A stretch of 64,000 nucleotides of DNA, taken from positions 248,001 through 312,000 of the forward strand of contig NZ_JAHXPB010000002.1 of assembly GCF_023147505.1 (NCBI RefSeq), in the 5' to 3' direction. Both the position numbers and the translations under genes were made by a program. Positions within the stretch are counted from its first letter, which is position 1; each line of letters begins with the position of its first letter. The notes under the pieces are model-generated. The model ran no database searches and was not told the origin of the DNA. It worked only from the letters and a program-made list of their open reading frames with translations. Source of the DNA: Brevundimonas sp. EYE_349. Lineage in GTDB: Bacteria; Pseudomonadota; Alphaproteobacteria; Caulobacterales; Caulobacteraceae. Below are positions 30,534 to 38,694 of this stretch, piece after piece.

Positions 30534-31252
30534 GCCTTTTCCTCAGAGTCTGACGTCTGCGACCACAGAACCCCCAGCCGGTGAAGTTGTTGCAGCCGAT
30601 CTTGTGTTCGTCACCGGACATAAGTGTTTCTCGGCGCGTTCCTGTGGACAACGCAACGCGCTGATCCGCAAATGCGAATTCGATTCGTCCACCAATGTTC
30701 ACAGGTTTGTCTACCGCCGCCGGGCCAGTCGTGCACATCAGGGCGGGATCGGGCGCTTGCCTCATAGCCGGTTTCGTCCGAACGTCAACAGGCCAAGGGA
30801 CACGGCGGCGCGGAAATCCGGGGGAGACCCTGGAAGATCAAGCGAACCGGCCCGGCTCTCCGACCCGGCGTTTCGGGCGGTCTTCGGATCGTAACGTGCG
30901 GCAGGCGGGATCCAGGCTCCGATCCTCGACGGTCTTCGGATCGACGATGAAGGGGGAACCGGATCGGGATCGAGGGACGATGCGGTCGCAATGCCGCAGA
31001 ACGCCCACGACCAGGAGCGCGACAGGATACAGCCGACCGTCCTTTCGGGTTCGCCCGCGACGACGCCCAGGCCAGGGCCCTGACCCGAAAGGCCAAGTCC
31101 AACCCGGACTTGGCGAGGGGACGAAGCACGCGGGTCCGCCCGCACGCTTCGTCCCCTCGCTCAGTTGGGGCTGATCCTATCCGCATCGTCACACGATCAC
31201 GCTAGACAAACCGCGCCCGGCCTGCACCCATGAGATGCAGACGGAGACACCC
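30534..31252. other. Gene-free 719-bp stretch with hairpins
   Basis: No credible coding sequence on either strand: the frames present have no ribosome binding site, no recognisable domain and strong Arg/Pro bias from GC-rich sequence. The left end is AT-richer and probably carries the kinase promoter. A short direct repeat (GGTCTTCGGATCG) occurs twice, near 30880 and 30940. Three strong inverted repeats occupy 31041-31160. The right end holds GGAG for the next gene. I recognise no RNase P, tmRNA, SRP or 6S consensus here. Confidence 0.6.
31041..31160. ncRNA. Candidate structured RNA, three adjacent hairpins
   Basis: H1: CCTTTCGGGT (31041-31050) with 31083-31092, perfect 10 bp, enclosing a CAGGGCCCTG palindrome. 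H2: CCAAGTCC (31093-31100) with 31106-31113, perfect 8 bp, 5-nt loop. H3: GCGAGGGGACGAAGC (31113-31127) with 31146-31160, perfect 15 bp, with an inner GCGGG/CCCGC. The hairpins abut without gaps. Strand and function unknown; a composite of REP-type repeats is the alternative. Confidence 0.4.
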
Positions 31253-32440
31253 ATGCGCGCAGCCCTGATCGCCCTCGGCCTGACCCTGACCACGCCCCCC
31301 GCATTGGCGGCGGCCTCTGACCAGGCGCTGGAGCCTATTCAGGTGTCGCCTGTCCGGGAGGGGCGTATTTTCTCGGCTGCTTCGTCGCTGCTGCAGGTTC
31401 CCACGACCGAGATCGCCTGCGGCGGCCAGCCGATCCAACCTCTCTACGCCGACGATCTGGCCATAGGGGCCGCCCTCAGCGCCAGCCATGAAAGGCCAGC
31501 CGTCATTCTGGCCTTTTCGGTGGACGAACAGGGCCGCACCCGCGACATTCGGCCGGTCCGGGACACCCCCTCGACACCGTCAGGCCCGATCGTCATTTCG
31601 GCGCTCAGCCCCGCCCAGGAGGAGCAGGCCGCCCTGGCCGCCTGGCGCTTCCCGGCAGGACCGCGCGCCGATTGCCGGGCGACGATCCGCTATTCGGCCA
31701 AGCCGCTGGAGGCGGCGACCACCGACGATCTGCTGCGCTATTTCGCCGTCACCCGCACGCGCGGCGCGCTGCGCGACATCGTCGCCAGGCGCCTGGGCGG
31801 CCCCGATGCGAACTGTGGCGGCGACGGTCGCGGCGGACGCGCCGCGCGCACCATCAGCGTCCCCGACTTCATGATCGGCCGGCGCCCGCCGCCGGGCGGC
31901 CGGTCCTGGTCGGTGGTGCGCTGGAACGTGAACGCCCAGGGGCGGGCGACGGGCGTCCAGACTCTCGGCTCGTCCGGCGACGCCGATCTGGATCGTGAGG
32001 CCCGTCGCGCCATGGCCGAGACGGTCCTGCGGCCGGGCGCGCCCCTGACCGGCTGCGTCTTCAACTTCAACCGCGCGGGCGAGACGCTGACGCCGCCCGA
32101 TCTACCCCGGCGCGAAGAGGACCCGCAGCAGTCCTGCCCGGCGGACATCTCGGACCGGCTGCGGCTGAATATCGCGCCCGAGCGTTTTCCGCCCGCCTTC
32201 GCCAAACGCCGGATCGAGGGTTGGGCCCTTGTGCGGTTCGATCTGGCGACCTGGGGCCAGACGGGCGCGATAGAGGTGATCGACGCCCAGCCGTCGGCCG
32301 TATTCGGCGAGGACGCCAGCCGCCTGGTCGCCTCCGCCCGCACCGAGCCGGCCCTGACCGGCGCGGTCCGCTGCGTACTGCCGATCCGCTACCGCCTGCC
32401 CGACGCCAGCGGGACGGCTGCCGATGGCGCCGCCGACTGA
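31253..32440 (+). CDS. Exported protein with repeated TonB C-terminal-like domains
   Basis: 395 aa from ATG 31253, which has GGAG 6 nt upstream. Sec signal peptide (RAALIALGLTLTTPPALAAA). After it come three segments that resemble the TonB/energy-transducer C-terminal fold: ~85-165 (VILAFSVDEQGRTRDIRPV), ~205-275 (SVVRWNVNAQGRATGVQTLGSSGDADLDREARRAM) and ~300-380 (WALVRFDLATWGQTGAIEVIDAQP). Paired cysteines flank the segments (CGG, CRAT, NCGG, GCVF, SCP, RCV), so disulfides are likely in the periplasm. There is no N-terminal membrane anchor, so it is not a classical TonB. Function unknown. Confidence 0.7.
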   Translation: MRAALIALGLTLTTPPALAAASDQALEPIQVSPVREGRIFSAASSLLQVPTTEIACGGQPIQPLYADDLAIGAALSASHERPAVILAFSVDEQGRTRDIRPVRDTPSTPSGPIVISALSPAQEEQAALAAWRFPAGPRADCRATIRYSAKPLEAATTDDLLRYFAVTRTRGALRDIVARRLGGPDANCGGDGRGGRAARTISVPDFMIGRRPPPGGRSWSVVRWNVNAQGRATGVQTLGSSGDADLDREARRAMAETVLRPGAPLTGCVFNFNRAGETLTPPDLPRREEDPQQSCPADISDRLRLNIAPERFPPAFAKRRIEGWALVRFDLATWGQTGAIEVIDAQPSAVFGEDASRLVASARTEPALTGAVRCVLPIRYRLPDASGTAADGAAD

Positions 32441-32484
32441 CGCCGCGCCTTTCCAACGCCGCCATCCGCCCGTAAGTCAGGCGC

Positions 32485-33525
32485 ATGAGCTTATCGGGGA
32501 ATCGGTTCCTGACCCGTCGCCGCGCCCTGATCGCGGGGGCTGCGGCCGTGGGGGCGTCGGCGGTGGGATTGCGCGCCTGCGGCCGGTCCGAGGCGCCGGT
32601 GGACGAACAGGGCCGCGTGCGGTTGCGCTTCGCCCTGGACTGGCGGGCCCAGGCCGATCACGGCGGCTTCTATCAGGCCCTGGCCAGCGGCGCCTATGAG
32701 AAGCGCGGCCTGAACGTCCAGATCGTCCAGGGCGGGCCGGCGGTGAACGTGCCGCAACTGCTGGCCTCGGGGTCGGTCGAGCTGGGCATGGCCTCCAACA
32801 GCTTCACCCCGATGAACCTGGTCGCATCCGGCGCGCCGGTCCGGGCGGTCGCCGCCTTCTTCCAGAAGGATCCGCAGATCCTGATGGCCCACCCCGACGC
32901 CGCGCTTCGCGCCATCGCCGACCTGGCCGAGCGCCCGTTCCTGATCGCCCAGGCGGGGATCGAGACCTTCTGGGTCTGGCTGAAGGCGACCTATGGCTTC
33001 ACCGACGCCCAGCTGCGGCCCTACGCCTATGACCCCGCCCCCTTCATCGCCAATGCGCGCGCGGTGCAGCAGGGGTTCCTGACCAGCGATCCCTATACGG
33101 TCGAGCAGGCGGCCGATTTCGATCCCGAGGTCTTCCTCCTGGCGGACGAGGGCTATCCATCCTACGGCGCCATCGTCCTGGCCCCCAACGCCTTCGCGCG
33201 CGACAATGCGGCGGCCCTGCGCAGCTTCATCGCCGGCTCGGCCGAGGGCTGGCGCGACTATATCCGGGGCGACGCCTCGGCTGGCGACGCCCTGATCCGT
33301 CGGGACAATCCCGACCTGAGCCAGGCCCAGCTGGACCAGGCGCGCGAGCGCTTGCGCGACAAGGCCGTGGTGGATGGTGGCGACGCCGCCCTCTATGGCC
33401 TGGGCGCCCTGACGGCCGAGCGCTGGCAGGCCTTCTTCGAGGTCACCTCTAAGGCGGGCGTCTATGAGCCCGGCCTGAACTGGCGCGACGCCTTCACCGA
33501 CAACTATCTGCCTGGTCGGGGCTGA
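32485..33525 (+). CDS. ABC transporter substrate-binding protein, NMT1/THI5-like
   Basis: 346 aa. Twin-arginine-type signal (TRRRALIAGAAAVGASAVG) with a possible lipobox Cys at RACG. The mature part matches the NMT1/THI5-like solute-binding fold: FALDWRAQADHGGFYQALASGAYEKRGLNVQIVQGG and GSVELGMASNSF. The family binds thiamine pyrimidine precursors, taurine, nitrate or related ligands. No permease or ATPase gene is adjacent, so the partner transporter must lie elsewhere or the protein acts alone. Confidence 0.82.
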   Translation: MSLSGNRFLTRRRALIAGAAAVGASAVGLRACGRSEAPVDEQGRVRLRFALDWRAQADHGGFYQALASGAYEKRGLNVQIVQGGPAVNVPQLLASGSVELGMASNSFTPMNLVASGAPVRAVAAFFQKDPQILMAHPDAALRAIADLAERPFLIAQAGIETFWVWLKATYGFTDAQLRPYAYDPAPFIANARAVQQGFLTSDPYTVEQAADFDPEVFLLADEGYPSYGAIVLAPNAFARDNAAALRSFIAGSAEGWRDYIRGDASAGDALIRRDNPDLSQAQLDQARERLRDKAVVDGGDAALYGLGALTAERWQAFFEVTSKAGVYEPGLNWRDAFTDNYLPGRG

Positions 33526-33598
33526 CCTGCGCCGTTAGCGCGGGGTTAAGCGCTGACGCCTATCCTGATGGTTGGATAATCCAAGCCGGAGAGCCGCC

Positions 33599-34591
33599 TT
33601 GCGCCGCGCCCTCGTTCTCACGACCGTCCTGACAGCGGCCAGCGCCCTTGCCGGCGGCGCCGTCGCCCAGTCGGCGCCGACCAATGGCGCGGGGCTGCGC
33701 TATCTGTCCTGGCCCGGCAAGCCGCCGGTCGGCGCCCGCCTGGCGCCCGCCCCCGCGCCGATCCGCACGCCCGCCTCGCCCGAGGCCGCCCCGACCGTCG
33801 TCGCCGCCAGCCGCACCCTGCCCCTGGCGCGTCTGGCCCCGTCGCCCGCAGACACGCCGCCCTCCCCTGCGCTGTCGCCATCGCCCTCGCCTCGCCGAGG
33901 TCTGACGCCCGCCAGCGACTGGACCAACCCCCAGGCCGCCCGCAACGTCCCGCAAGCCTATCCGACCTTGGCCCCCGTTCGCCCCGCCGGGGCGCCCATC
34001 CCGCCTCCGGCCTCGACCGCCGCCGAAACGCCCGCCCCCGTTCCCTATCAGCCGGCCCCGCAGCCGGTCGCGGTCAGCCAGCCCCCGGCGCCTGGACCCA
34101 CGCCTGCCGCCATGGCCGAAGCGCAACCCGTCCCGCCGCTCTCCCCCCAGCCCGCCCCCTCCCCCCAGCCCGCGCCCGCAGAGACGCCCGCCGTCCAGCC
34201 GACGCCCGACCAGACCCCGGCCGCCCAGGTCGCCGGACAGACCGCCGCCGACCCGATGGCCCCGCGCCGCGACGCCCCCATCTATCGTCTGATGCGACCC
34301 CAGAGCGGCGTCGCCCTGGACGGCGCGGCCGTCGCCGGCGCCCAGCAGGCGGCCCAGCTGCCGCCCGGCGAGCAGACCGCCCGCTACTATTCGGTCCACC
34401 GCCAGGCCGGCCGCCACCCGGACACCATCGTCACGCCCCAGCCGACCTATCTGGACGCCCTGCCCGTGCAGATGACCCAGACGCCCAAGTCCGACGACCT
34501 GGCCCAGCCCGACGGCCCGCCCGCCCTGATCCGCAACGCCAACGGCTCGCTGCGCGCCGTGCCGCAGACCCAGGCCGACGACCTTCCATGA
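33599..34591 (+). CDS. Exported proline/alanine-rich protein
   Basis: 330 aa. I place the start at the TTG at 33599, since GGAG lies 7 nt upstream and the protein then begins with a clean signal peptide (RRALVLTTVLTAASALAGGAVAQ, cleavage after AVAQ). Residues ~45-230 are low-complexity Pro/Ala-rich and probably extended; the last ~100 residues (IYRLMRPQSGVALDGAAVAG and ARYYSVHRQAGRHPD) look more folded. No domain recognised. Its stop overlaps the start of the DUF2336 gene by 4 bp (ATGA), so the two are coupled. Confidence 0.65.
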   Translation: MRRALVLTTVLTAASALAGGAVAQSAPTNGAGLRYLSWPGKPPVGARLAPAPAPIRTPASPEAAPTVVAASRTLPLARLAPSPADTPPSPALSPSPSPRRGLTPASDWTNPQAARNVPQAYPTLAPVRPAGAPIPPPASTAAETPAPVPYQPAPQPVAVSQPPAPGPTPAAMAEAQPVPPLSPQPAPSPQPAPAETPAVQPTPDQTPAAQVAGQTAADPMAPRRDAPIYRLMRPQSGVALDGAAVAGAQQAAQLPPGEQTARYYSVHRQAGRHPDTIVTPQPTYLDALPVQMTQTPKSDDLAQPDGPPALIRNANGSLRAVPQTQADDLP

Positions 34592-35703
34592 GCGACACGT
34601 CCATGGTCGAGACCGCCGTCGTCTCGGCGTCGCGCCTGCCCGACCTGATCGCCCTGGCCGGCGAGGAATCCAGCGACAAGCGCCGCCTGCTGCTGCGCGA
34701 ACTGACGAGCCACTTCTTCGGCGCCCCCGAGCACAGCCCGAGCGAGACCGCCCTGTACGGCGCCGTCCTGGCCAAGCTGTCCGCCGAAATGGAGCAGGCC
34801 GTGCGCGTCGAGCTGGCCGCCCGCTTCGCCCCCGCCGCCAATGCGCCGCACAGCCTGATCCGGCGCCTCGCCGATGACGAGCTGGAGGTGTCGGAGCCGG
34901 TCCTGCGCGCCTCTGCGGTCCTGACCGAGGACGACCTGATGCAGGTGGTGCGCCGGCGCAGCCAGGGTCATCTGCGCGCCGTGTCGGGCCGCGCCGTGGT
35001 GTCCGAGGCGGTGTCGGACATCATCGTCGAGCGCGGCGACGACGACACCCTGGGCGCCCTGTTGCGCAACGACGGCGCCCGCCTGTCGCGCGCGGCGTCC
35101 GAGACGGCCGTCGAACGGGCCAAGGCCAATCCCGCCCTGCACGCCGCCACCATCGAGCGCCAAAGCCTGCCGGTCGACCTGTTGAACGAGATGTATTTCG
35201 TCGTCGAGGCCCGGCTGCGTCACCAGATTCTGGAACAGAACGCGCGGATGGACCCCGAACTGCTGGAGGCGGCGCTGGCCGCCGGCCGCACCCGGGTCGC
35301 CACCGACGACGGCGCCCTGCCGGCCGACTACGCCGAGAACCTGGCCTATGTGAACGAACTGCACGCGGCCGGCCAACTGACGCCCCAGGTGCTGATCCGC
35401 TTCCTGCGCTCGAATGGTCGGACGCCCTTCCTGATCGCCCTGTCCAAGCTGGCGGACATCGACTTCCACACCGCGCGCGGCATCGTCGAGCGCAAGGATT
35501 TGGACGCCCTGTCCGTGGTCTGCAAGGCGGCCGACATGGACCGCGCCGTCTATCTGACCTACGCCGTCGCCGTGCTGGGGTCCGAGGACAATCCGATGGG
35601 CAAGGCCGCCGCCTATGGCCGGATGTACGGCGAACTGACCCGCGACGCCGCCCTGCGCACCCTGCGCTTCTGGCGGATGCGCCGCACGGCGCAGGCGGCG
35701 TAA
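34588..35703 (+). CDS. DUF2336 protein (first copy)
   Basis: 371 aa, all-helical, HEAT-like. Matches the DUF2336 family widespread in Caulobacterales and Rhizobiales: RLPDLIALAGEESSDKRRLLLRELTSHFF at the N-terminus, then repeated helical pairs, and a C-terminal block LRFLRSNGRTPFLIALSKLADIDFHTARGIV and YAVAVLGSEDNPMG. No signal peptide. Function unknown; the fold suggests a scaffold or phosphotransfer-associated role but this is inference. A second DUF2336 gene lies on the other side of mucR. Confidence 0.85.
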   Translation: MSDTSMVETAVVSASRLPDLIALAGEESSDKRRLLLRELTSHFFGAPEHSPSETALYGAVLAKLSAEMEQAVRVELAARFAPAANAPHSLIRRLADDELEVSEPVLRASAVLTEDDLMQVVRRRSQGHLRAVSGRAVVSEAVSDIIVERGDDDTLGALLRNDGARLSRAASETAVERAKANPALHAATIERQSLPVDLLNEMYFVVEARLRHQILEQNARMDPELLEAALAAGRTRVATDDGALPADYAENLAYVNELHAAGQLTPQVLIRFLRSNGRTPFLIALSKLADIDFHTARGIVERKDLDALSVVCKAADMDRAVYLTYAVAVLGSEDNPMGKAAAYGRMYGELTRDAALRTLRFWRMRRTAQAA

Positions 35704-35717
35704 CGCACTACTGACTT

Positions 35718-35771
35718 CTCCCTCCCCCTGCGGGGGAGGGTGGCTGAGGCGCAGCCGAAGCGGGGTGGGGA
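35718..35771. repeat. Palindromic repeat, type 2, copy C
   Basis: CCCTCCCCC (35720-35728) pairs perfectly with GGGGGAGGG (35732-35740), followed by TGGCTGAGGCGCAGCC (hairpin GGCTG/CAGCC) and GCGGGGTGGGG. Lies right after the DUF2336 stop and faces copy C' in inverted orientation. Confidence 0.8.
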
Positions 35772-35829
35772 CGGCAGAGCGACGTCCCACGACACTTGGA
35801 GTTTCCGGCAAGCGCGCCCCTGCCGGGCC

Positions 35830-35878
35830 GCCCCCACCCGGTCGCTGCGCGACCACCCTCCCCGGAACGGGGAGGGAG
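35830..35878. repeat. Palindromic repeat, type 2, copy C' (inverted)
   Basis: CCCTCCCC/GGGGAGGG hairpin (35856-35863 with 35869-35876) and GGTCGC/GCGACC hairpin (35840-35845 with 35849-35854). Mirror image of copy C, 58 bp away. Confidence 0.8.
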
Positions 35879-35897
35879 AAGATTGTGCGCCCCCCCA

Positions 35898-35932
35898 AAA
35901 CAAAAACGCCCGCCTCCTTTCGGAAGCGGGCG
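35898..35932 (-). terminator. mucR terminator
   Basis: Minus-strand hairpin with 7-bp GC arms (35926-35932 and 35907-35913), an inner TCC/GGA extension and a short loop, followed by TTTTTGTTTT. It lies 24 bp beyond the mucR stop. Confidence 0.85.
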
Positions 35933-35955
35933 TCTCTATACCGAAAGGATCCGGC

Positions 35956-36384
35956 TTATTTCTTGACGCGCGGCGTGCGGGCCGGCTTGCGGCCGCCCTG
36001 GCCCAGGCCCATCGACTTGGCCAGTTCCGAACGCGCCTTGGCGTAGTTCGGAGCGACCATCGGGTAGTCTTTCGGCAGACCCCACTTGGCGCGGTATTCT
36101 TCGGGGCTCATGTCGTATTTGGTGCGCAGGTGGCGCTTCAGCGACTTGAACTTGCGGCCGTCTTCCAGGCAGATCAGGAAGTCGGGCGCGATCGACTTGC
36201 GGATCGGCACCGCCGGTTCCTTGGGTTCCGGCTCGGCCTCGACCGGGCCATTGGAAACGCCCGACAGGGCGGCGTGGATACTGGCGATAAGCGACGGCAG
36301 GGTCTCGGCCGAGACTGTATTGTTGCCCACATAGGCGGACACGATGTCTGCGGTCATCTCAAGCAGTTCGGGCTTATCTTCCAT
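35956..36384 (-). CDS. mucR: MucR/Ros-family zinc-finger transcription regulator
   Basis: 142 aa. C-terminal prokaryotic zinc finger (~70-115): FLICLEDGRKFKSLKRHLRTKYDMSPEEYRAKWGLP, then the conserved DYPMVAPNYAKARSELAKSMGLGQ block. This is the Caulobacter MucR type. In Caulobacter, MucR proteins repress S-phase genes and act together with SciP and CtrA; in rhizobia they control exopolysaccharide and motility. The N-terminal helices (~1-45) mediate oligomerisation in the family. It has its own terminator and a promoter region of ~150 bp containing a CGTTCG/CGAACG palindrome. Confidence 0.92.
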   Translation of the reverse strand: MEDKPELLEMTADIVSAYVGNNTVSAETLPSLIASIHAALSGVSNGPVEAEPEPKEPAVPIRKSIAPDFLICLEDGRKFKSLKRHLRTKYDMSPEEYRAKWGLPKDYPMVAPNYAKARSELAKSMGLGQGGRKPARTPRVKK

Positions 36385-36411
36385 TCGCGTCTTCGCTTTC
36401 CTGATCTATTG

Positions 36412-36425
36412 CGTTCGACCGAACG
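36412..36425. promoter_or_regulatory. Inverted repeat in the mucR leader
   Basis: CGTTCG (36412-36417) and CGAACG (36420-36425) separated by 2 bp, 28 bp upstream of the mucR start. Could be a regulator site or part of a promoter; no direct evidence. Confidence 0.35.
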
Positions 36426-36535
36426 TCCAGCCGAAACATCCTGCGTCGGGTAATAGAGTTATTCGGGTTCGAAAGCAAATCCGTACGTCATGACCGATCT
36501 ATGCACGTTACTGCATATATCTGTAGTGGTGAAGC

Positions 36536-37756
36536 TCAGCGGCCGAAGTCTTCGGCCAGAACCATCATCGCCGCGCGTTCGGGCGCCGAATATTCGTCGA
36601 CCACATCGTCCTCGCCGTCGCGTATGGCCCGTAACAGACTGGGCGTCAGCGCCGAGGACAGAGACCAGTTCCAGTAACGCAGAACCGTCTGCGCCCGGTC
36701 CACGGCCAGCATCTCATAGGTGATCTGCACCCGCTCCCAATCGGGATGCACGTGACCATCGGCCGTCGTCTCGGGCCGCCGCATCGAGCGCCACAGACTG
36801 GTCAGGTCGGCGCGCGACATACCCGTGGCCTTGCACAATATGGCCAGCGGCTCGCCGCCCGGATCGCCCAGCAGCTTGGCGCCCGTCAGCGGCTTGACCC
36901 CCGACAGGAAGGCGATCTCCGAAGCCGTCTCGCGCGTCAGCCCGTCGCGGCCGGCGACCATGACGGCCTGTTCCAGGCTGTCGAAGGGGCTCTTGGCGAT
37001 GGCGCCGCGATTGCGCTGGCGCCGCTCGATGAACTGCAGGGCCTTGCGCGCCACCGGGTCGGACCAGTCCTCGGCCGCAGCCATGCCGAACACATCCTCG
37101 GACGCCTCCTGCATCACCTCGCGCGACACGGCGAACCGCTGCAGGATGGTGCGACGGTCGTCCGGCCCGCACCACCAGAACATGATATAGGCGCCCGACG
37201 GCCTCAGTTCGGGGCGTTTCAGCAAAAGGCCGCACAGGCCCGGCGACTGTCGGCTCAGGCCCACCACCGCCTCGATCCCCACCTGCGAGAGGCGGGCGGT
37301 CGGGTTTCGCAGCACCGCCTCCATCACCGCCATCTCGCCGAAGGAGAACAGGGTCTCGGTCACGATCTCGGACAGGCCGCGCCGGGCCGCGATCAGAAGG
37401 CGATGGTCGGCGCTGGCGTCGCGCGCGCAGCCGACGATGAGGGCGTCGCTCAGGGACGCGCATTGTTCGATCAGAAGCCCGGCGATCTCCACCTCGTCGC
37501 GCAGCAGGATGCGCGCCACGCTGTTGGGCAGTTCGGCCAGGGGCGCCAGGCGGGCGGCGACGCGCCGACGCTCCTCGCGCGAGGCCAGACGCAGCATCTC
37601 CACCAGCAGATCGCCCGTCACCGCGCGTTCGAAGGCGTTGATCCGGCTGGCGGGCAGCGACACCACATCGGCCAGACGCCTCAGCAGCGCCCGGCGCGCC
37701 CGCAGCGGCGTGTCGCCGCCCTGCTTATGCCCGATCATGGCTGTCAGTTCGCCCAT
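36536..37756 (-). CDS. DUF2336 protein (second copy)
   Basis: 406 aa, helical, second member of the DUF2336 family in the window: RRALLRRLADVVSLPASRINAFERAVTGDLLVEMLRLA, the HEAT-like middle (ILLRDEVEIAGLLIEQCASLSDALIVGCA) and the C-terminal block TGAKLLGDPGGEPLAILCKATGMSRADL parallel the first copy, but the two are strongly diverged. Transcribed away from the other copy's strand, with mucR between them. No signal peptide or catalytic motif. Confidence 0.85.
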   Translation of the reverse strand: MGELTAMIGHKQGGDTPLRARRALLRRLADVVSLPASRINAFERAVTGDLLVEMLRLASREERRRVAARLAPLAELPNSVARILLRDEVEIAGLLIEQCASLSDALIVGCARDASADHRLLIAARRGLSEIVTETLFSFGEMAVMEAVLRNPTARLSQVGIEAVVGLSRQSPGLCGLLLKRPELRPSGAYIMFWWCGPDDRRTILQRFAVSREVMQEASEDVFGMAAAEDWSDPVARKALQFIERRQRNRGAIAKSPFDSLEQAVMVAGRDGLTRETASEIAFLSGVKPLTGAKLLGDPGGEPLAILCKATGMSRADLTSLWRSMRRPETTADGHVHPDWERVQITYEMLAVDRAQTVLRYWNWSLSSALTPSLLRAIRDGEDDVVDEYSAPERAAMMVLAEDFGR

Positions 37757-37798
37757 TCGCCCAATCTAGGCGCGAGCGGTTAACCGGGCGTGAGGGCC

Positions 37799-38047
37799 TC
37801 AGCTCTTGTTGATCACCACCACGATGGCCAGGATGACGAACAGGATCAACGCCAGGATGCGCGCGATCCACGGCGCGGCGACGAAGACGCCCAGAACGGT
37901 GAAGCCGCTTTTCACCGCCTCGGGCCGGGTCAGGGCCTGTTTGAACGTGCCGCCTTGGCCGCCCGCGATCGGATGGCCGCAGTTGGGACAGGCTACGGCC
38001 GCCTCGGACACCTGACGCGCGCAGGCCGGACAGGGGATCAGCGCCAT
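37799..38047 (-). CDS. Small zinc-ribbon membrane protein
   Basis: 82 aa from the ATG at 38047. N-terminal zinc ribbon with two CxxC pairs (PCPACARQ and ACPNCGHP, residues ~6-26), then a linker and a C-terminal hydrophobic helix (IARILALILFVILAIVVVIN). A zinc_ribbon_2-type tail-anchored protein of unknown function. It starts 2 bp after the stop of the OmpA-domain gene, so it is the third gene of a small operon. Confidence 0.75.
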   Translation of the reverse strand: MALIPCPACARQVSEAAVACPNCGHPIAGGQGGTFKQALTRPEAVKSGFTVLGVFVAAPWIARILALILFVILAIVVVINKS

Positions 38048-38049
38048 GA

Positions 38050-38694
38050 TCAACCCCCCGCCTGCGGGGTGATGCGGATTTCGACGCGCCGGTTCTTCTG
38101 ACGGCCCGCCGGGTCGTCTGCGCCGTCCGGCCTGACGTTGGGCGCAACGGGGCGACGTTCGCCGAAGCCCTCTGCTTTCAGCGACCGGCCGGCGGGGCCT
38201 TGCAGCCGATCCGCCACAGCCCGCGCGCGTCTCAGCGACAGACCCTCGTTATAGGCGTCATCGCCTTTGGCGTCGGTATGGCCGCCGATGCTGACCTGGG
38301 CGCGCGGATAGCTTTTCAGCAGCTCGGCCGCCCGCGCCAGAGCCGGTTCCGCATCGGGTCGGATCGTGGCCTTGTCGAAGTCGAAAAGGACGTCGGCCGG
38401 CAGGTCGATCACGATGACGCCGTCGCTGCGCCGCGCATTCAGTTCGCTCAGCAGGGTGCGGGTCGTCTCCACCCGCTCGGGCGCGACCTCGGACGAGACG
38501 AAGACGCTCTGCAACTCGCTGTCCGGTCCCGCCTTGTCGAAGGTGGAGCGCGGGGTCTCCACCTTTTCGAAGGTGGACTTCATGCCGATGGCGCTGCCGC
38601 TCATCAGCCGCACGGTCAGGGCCGAGGCCGTGCAGGGCGCCAGACCGGCGGCCAGCAGGGCGGCCGCCATGGCGGGCGCATGCCGGCCCGTCAT
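38050..38694 (-). CDS. OmpA-domain periplasmic protein
   Basis: 214 aa from the ATG at 38694, whose ATGA overlaps the upstream lipoprotein stop. Signal peptide (AMAAALLAAGLAPCTASA). Residues ~105-210 are an OmpA C-terminal peptidoglycan-binding domain: VLFDFDKATIRPDAEPALARAAELL, VSIGGHTDAKGDDAYNEGLSLRRARAVADRL and a C-terminal NRRVEI, with the meso-DAP-binding Asp and Arg in place. Probably links an envelope complex to peptidoglycan. The long upstream open frame is antiphase over the lipoprotein gene and is rejected. Confidence 0.85.
   Translation of the reverse strand: MTGRHAPAMAAALLAAGLAPCTASALTVRLMSGSAIGMKSTFEKVETPRSTFDKAGPDSELQSVFVSSEVAPERVETTRTLLSELNARRSDGVIVIDLPADVLFDFDKATIRPDAEPALARAAELLKSYPRAQVSIGGHTDAKGDDAYNEGLSLRRARAVADRLQGPAGRSLKAEGFGERRPVAPNVRPDGADDPAGRQKNRRVEIRITPQAGG

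Noticed and set aside
30695..31174. Arg/Pro-rich ORF in the gene-free region
   Set aside because: No ribosome binding site, no domain, and its composition follows the GC-rich hairpins; treated as non-coding.
36440..36490. TTCGAA-containing segment that recalls a tRNA T-loop
   Set aside because: No acceptor, anticodon or D-stem can be built around it.
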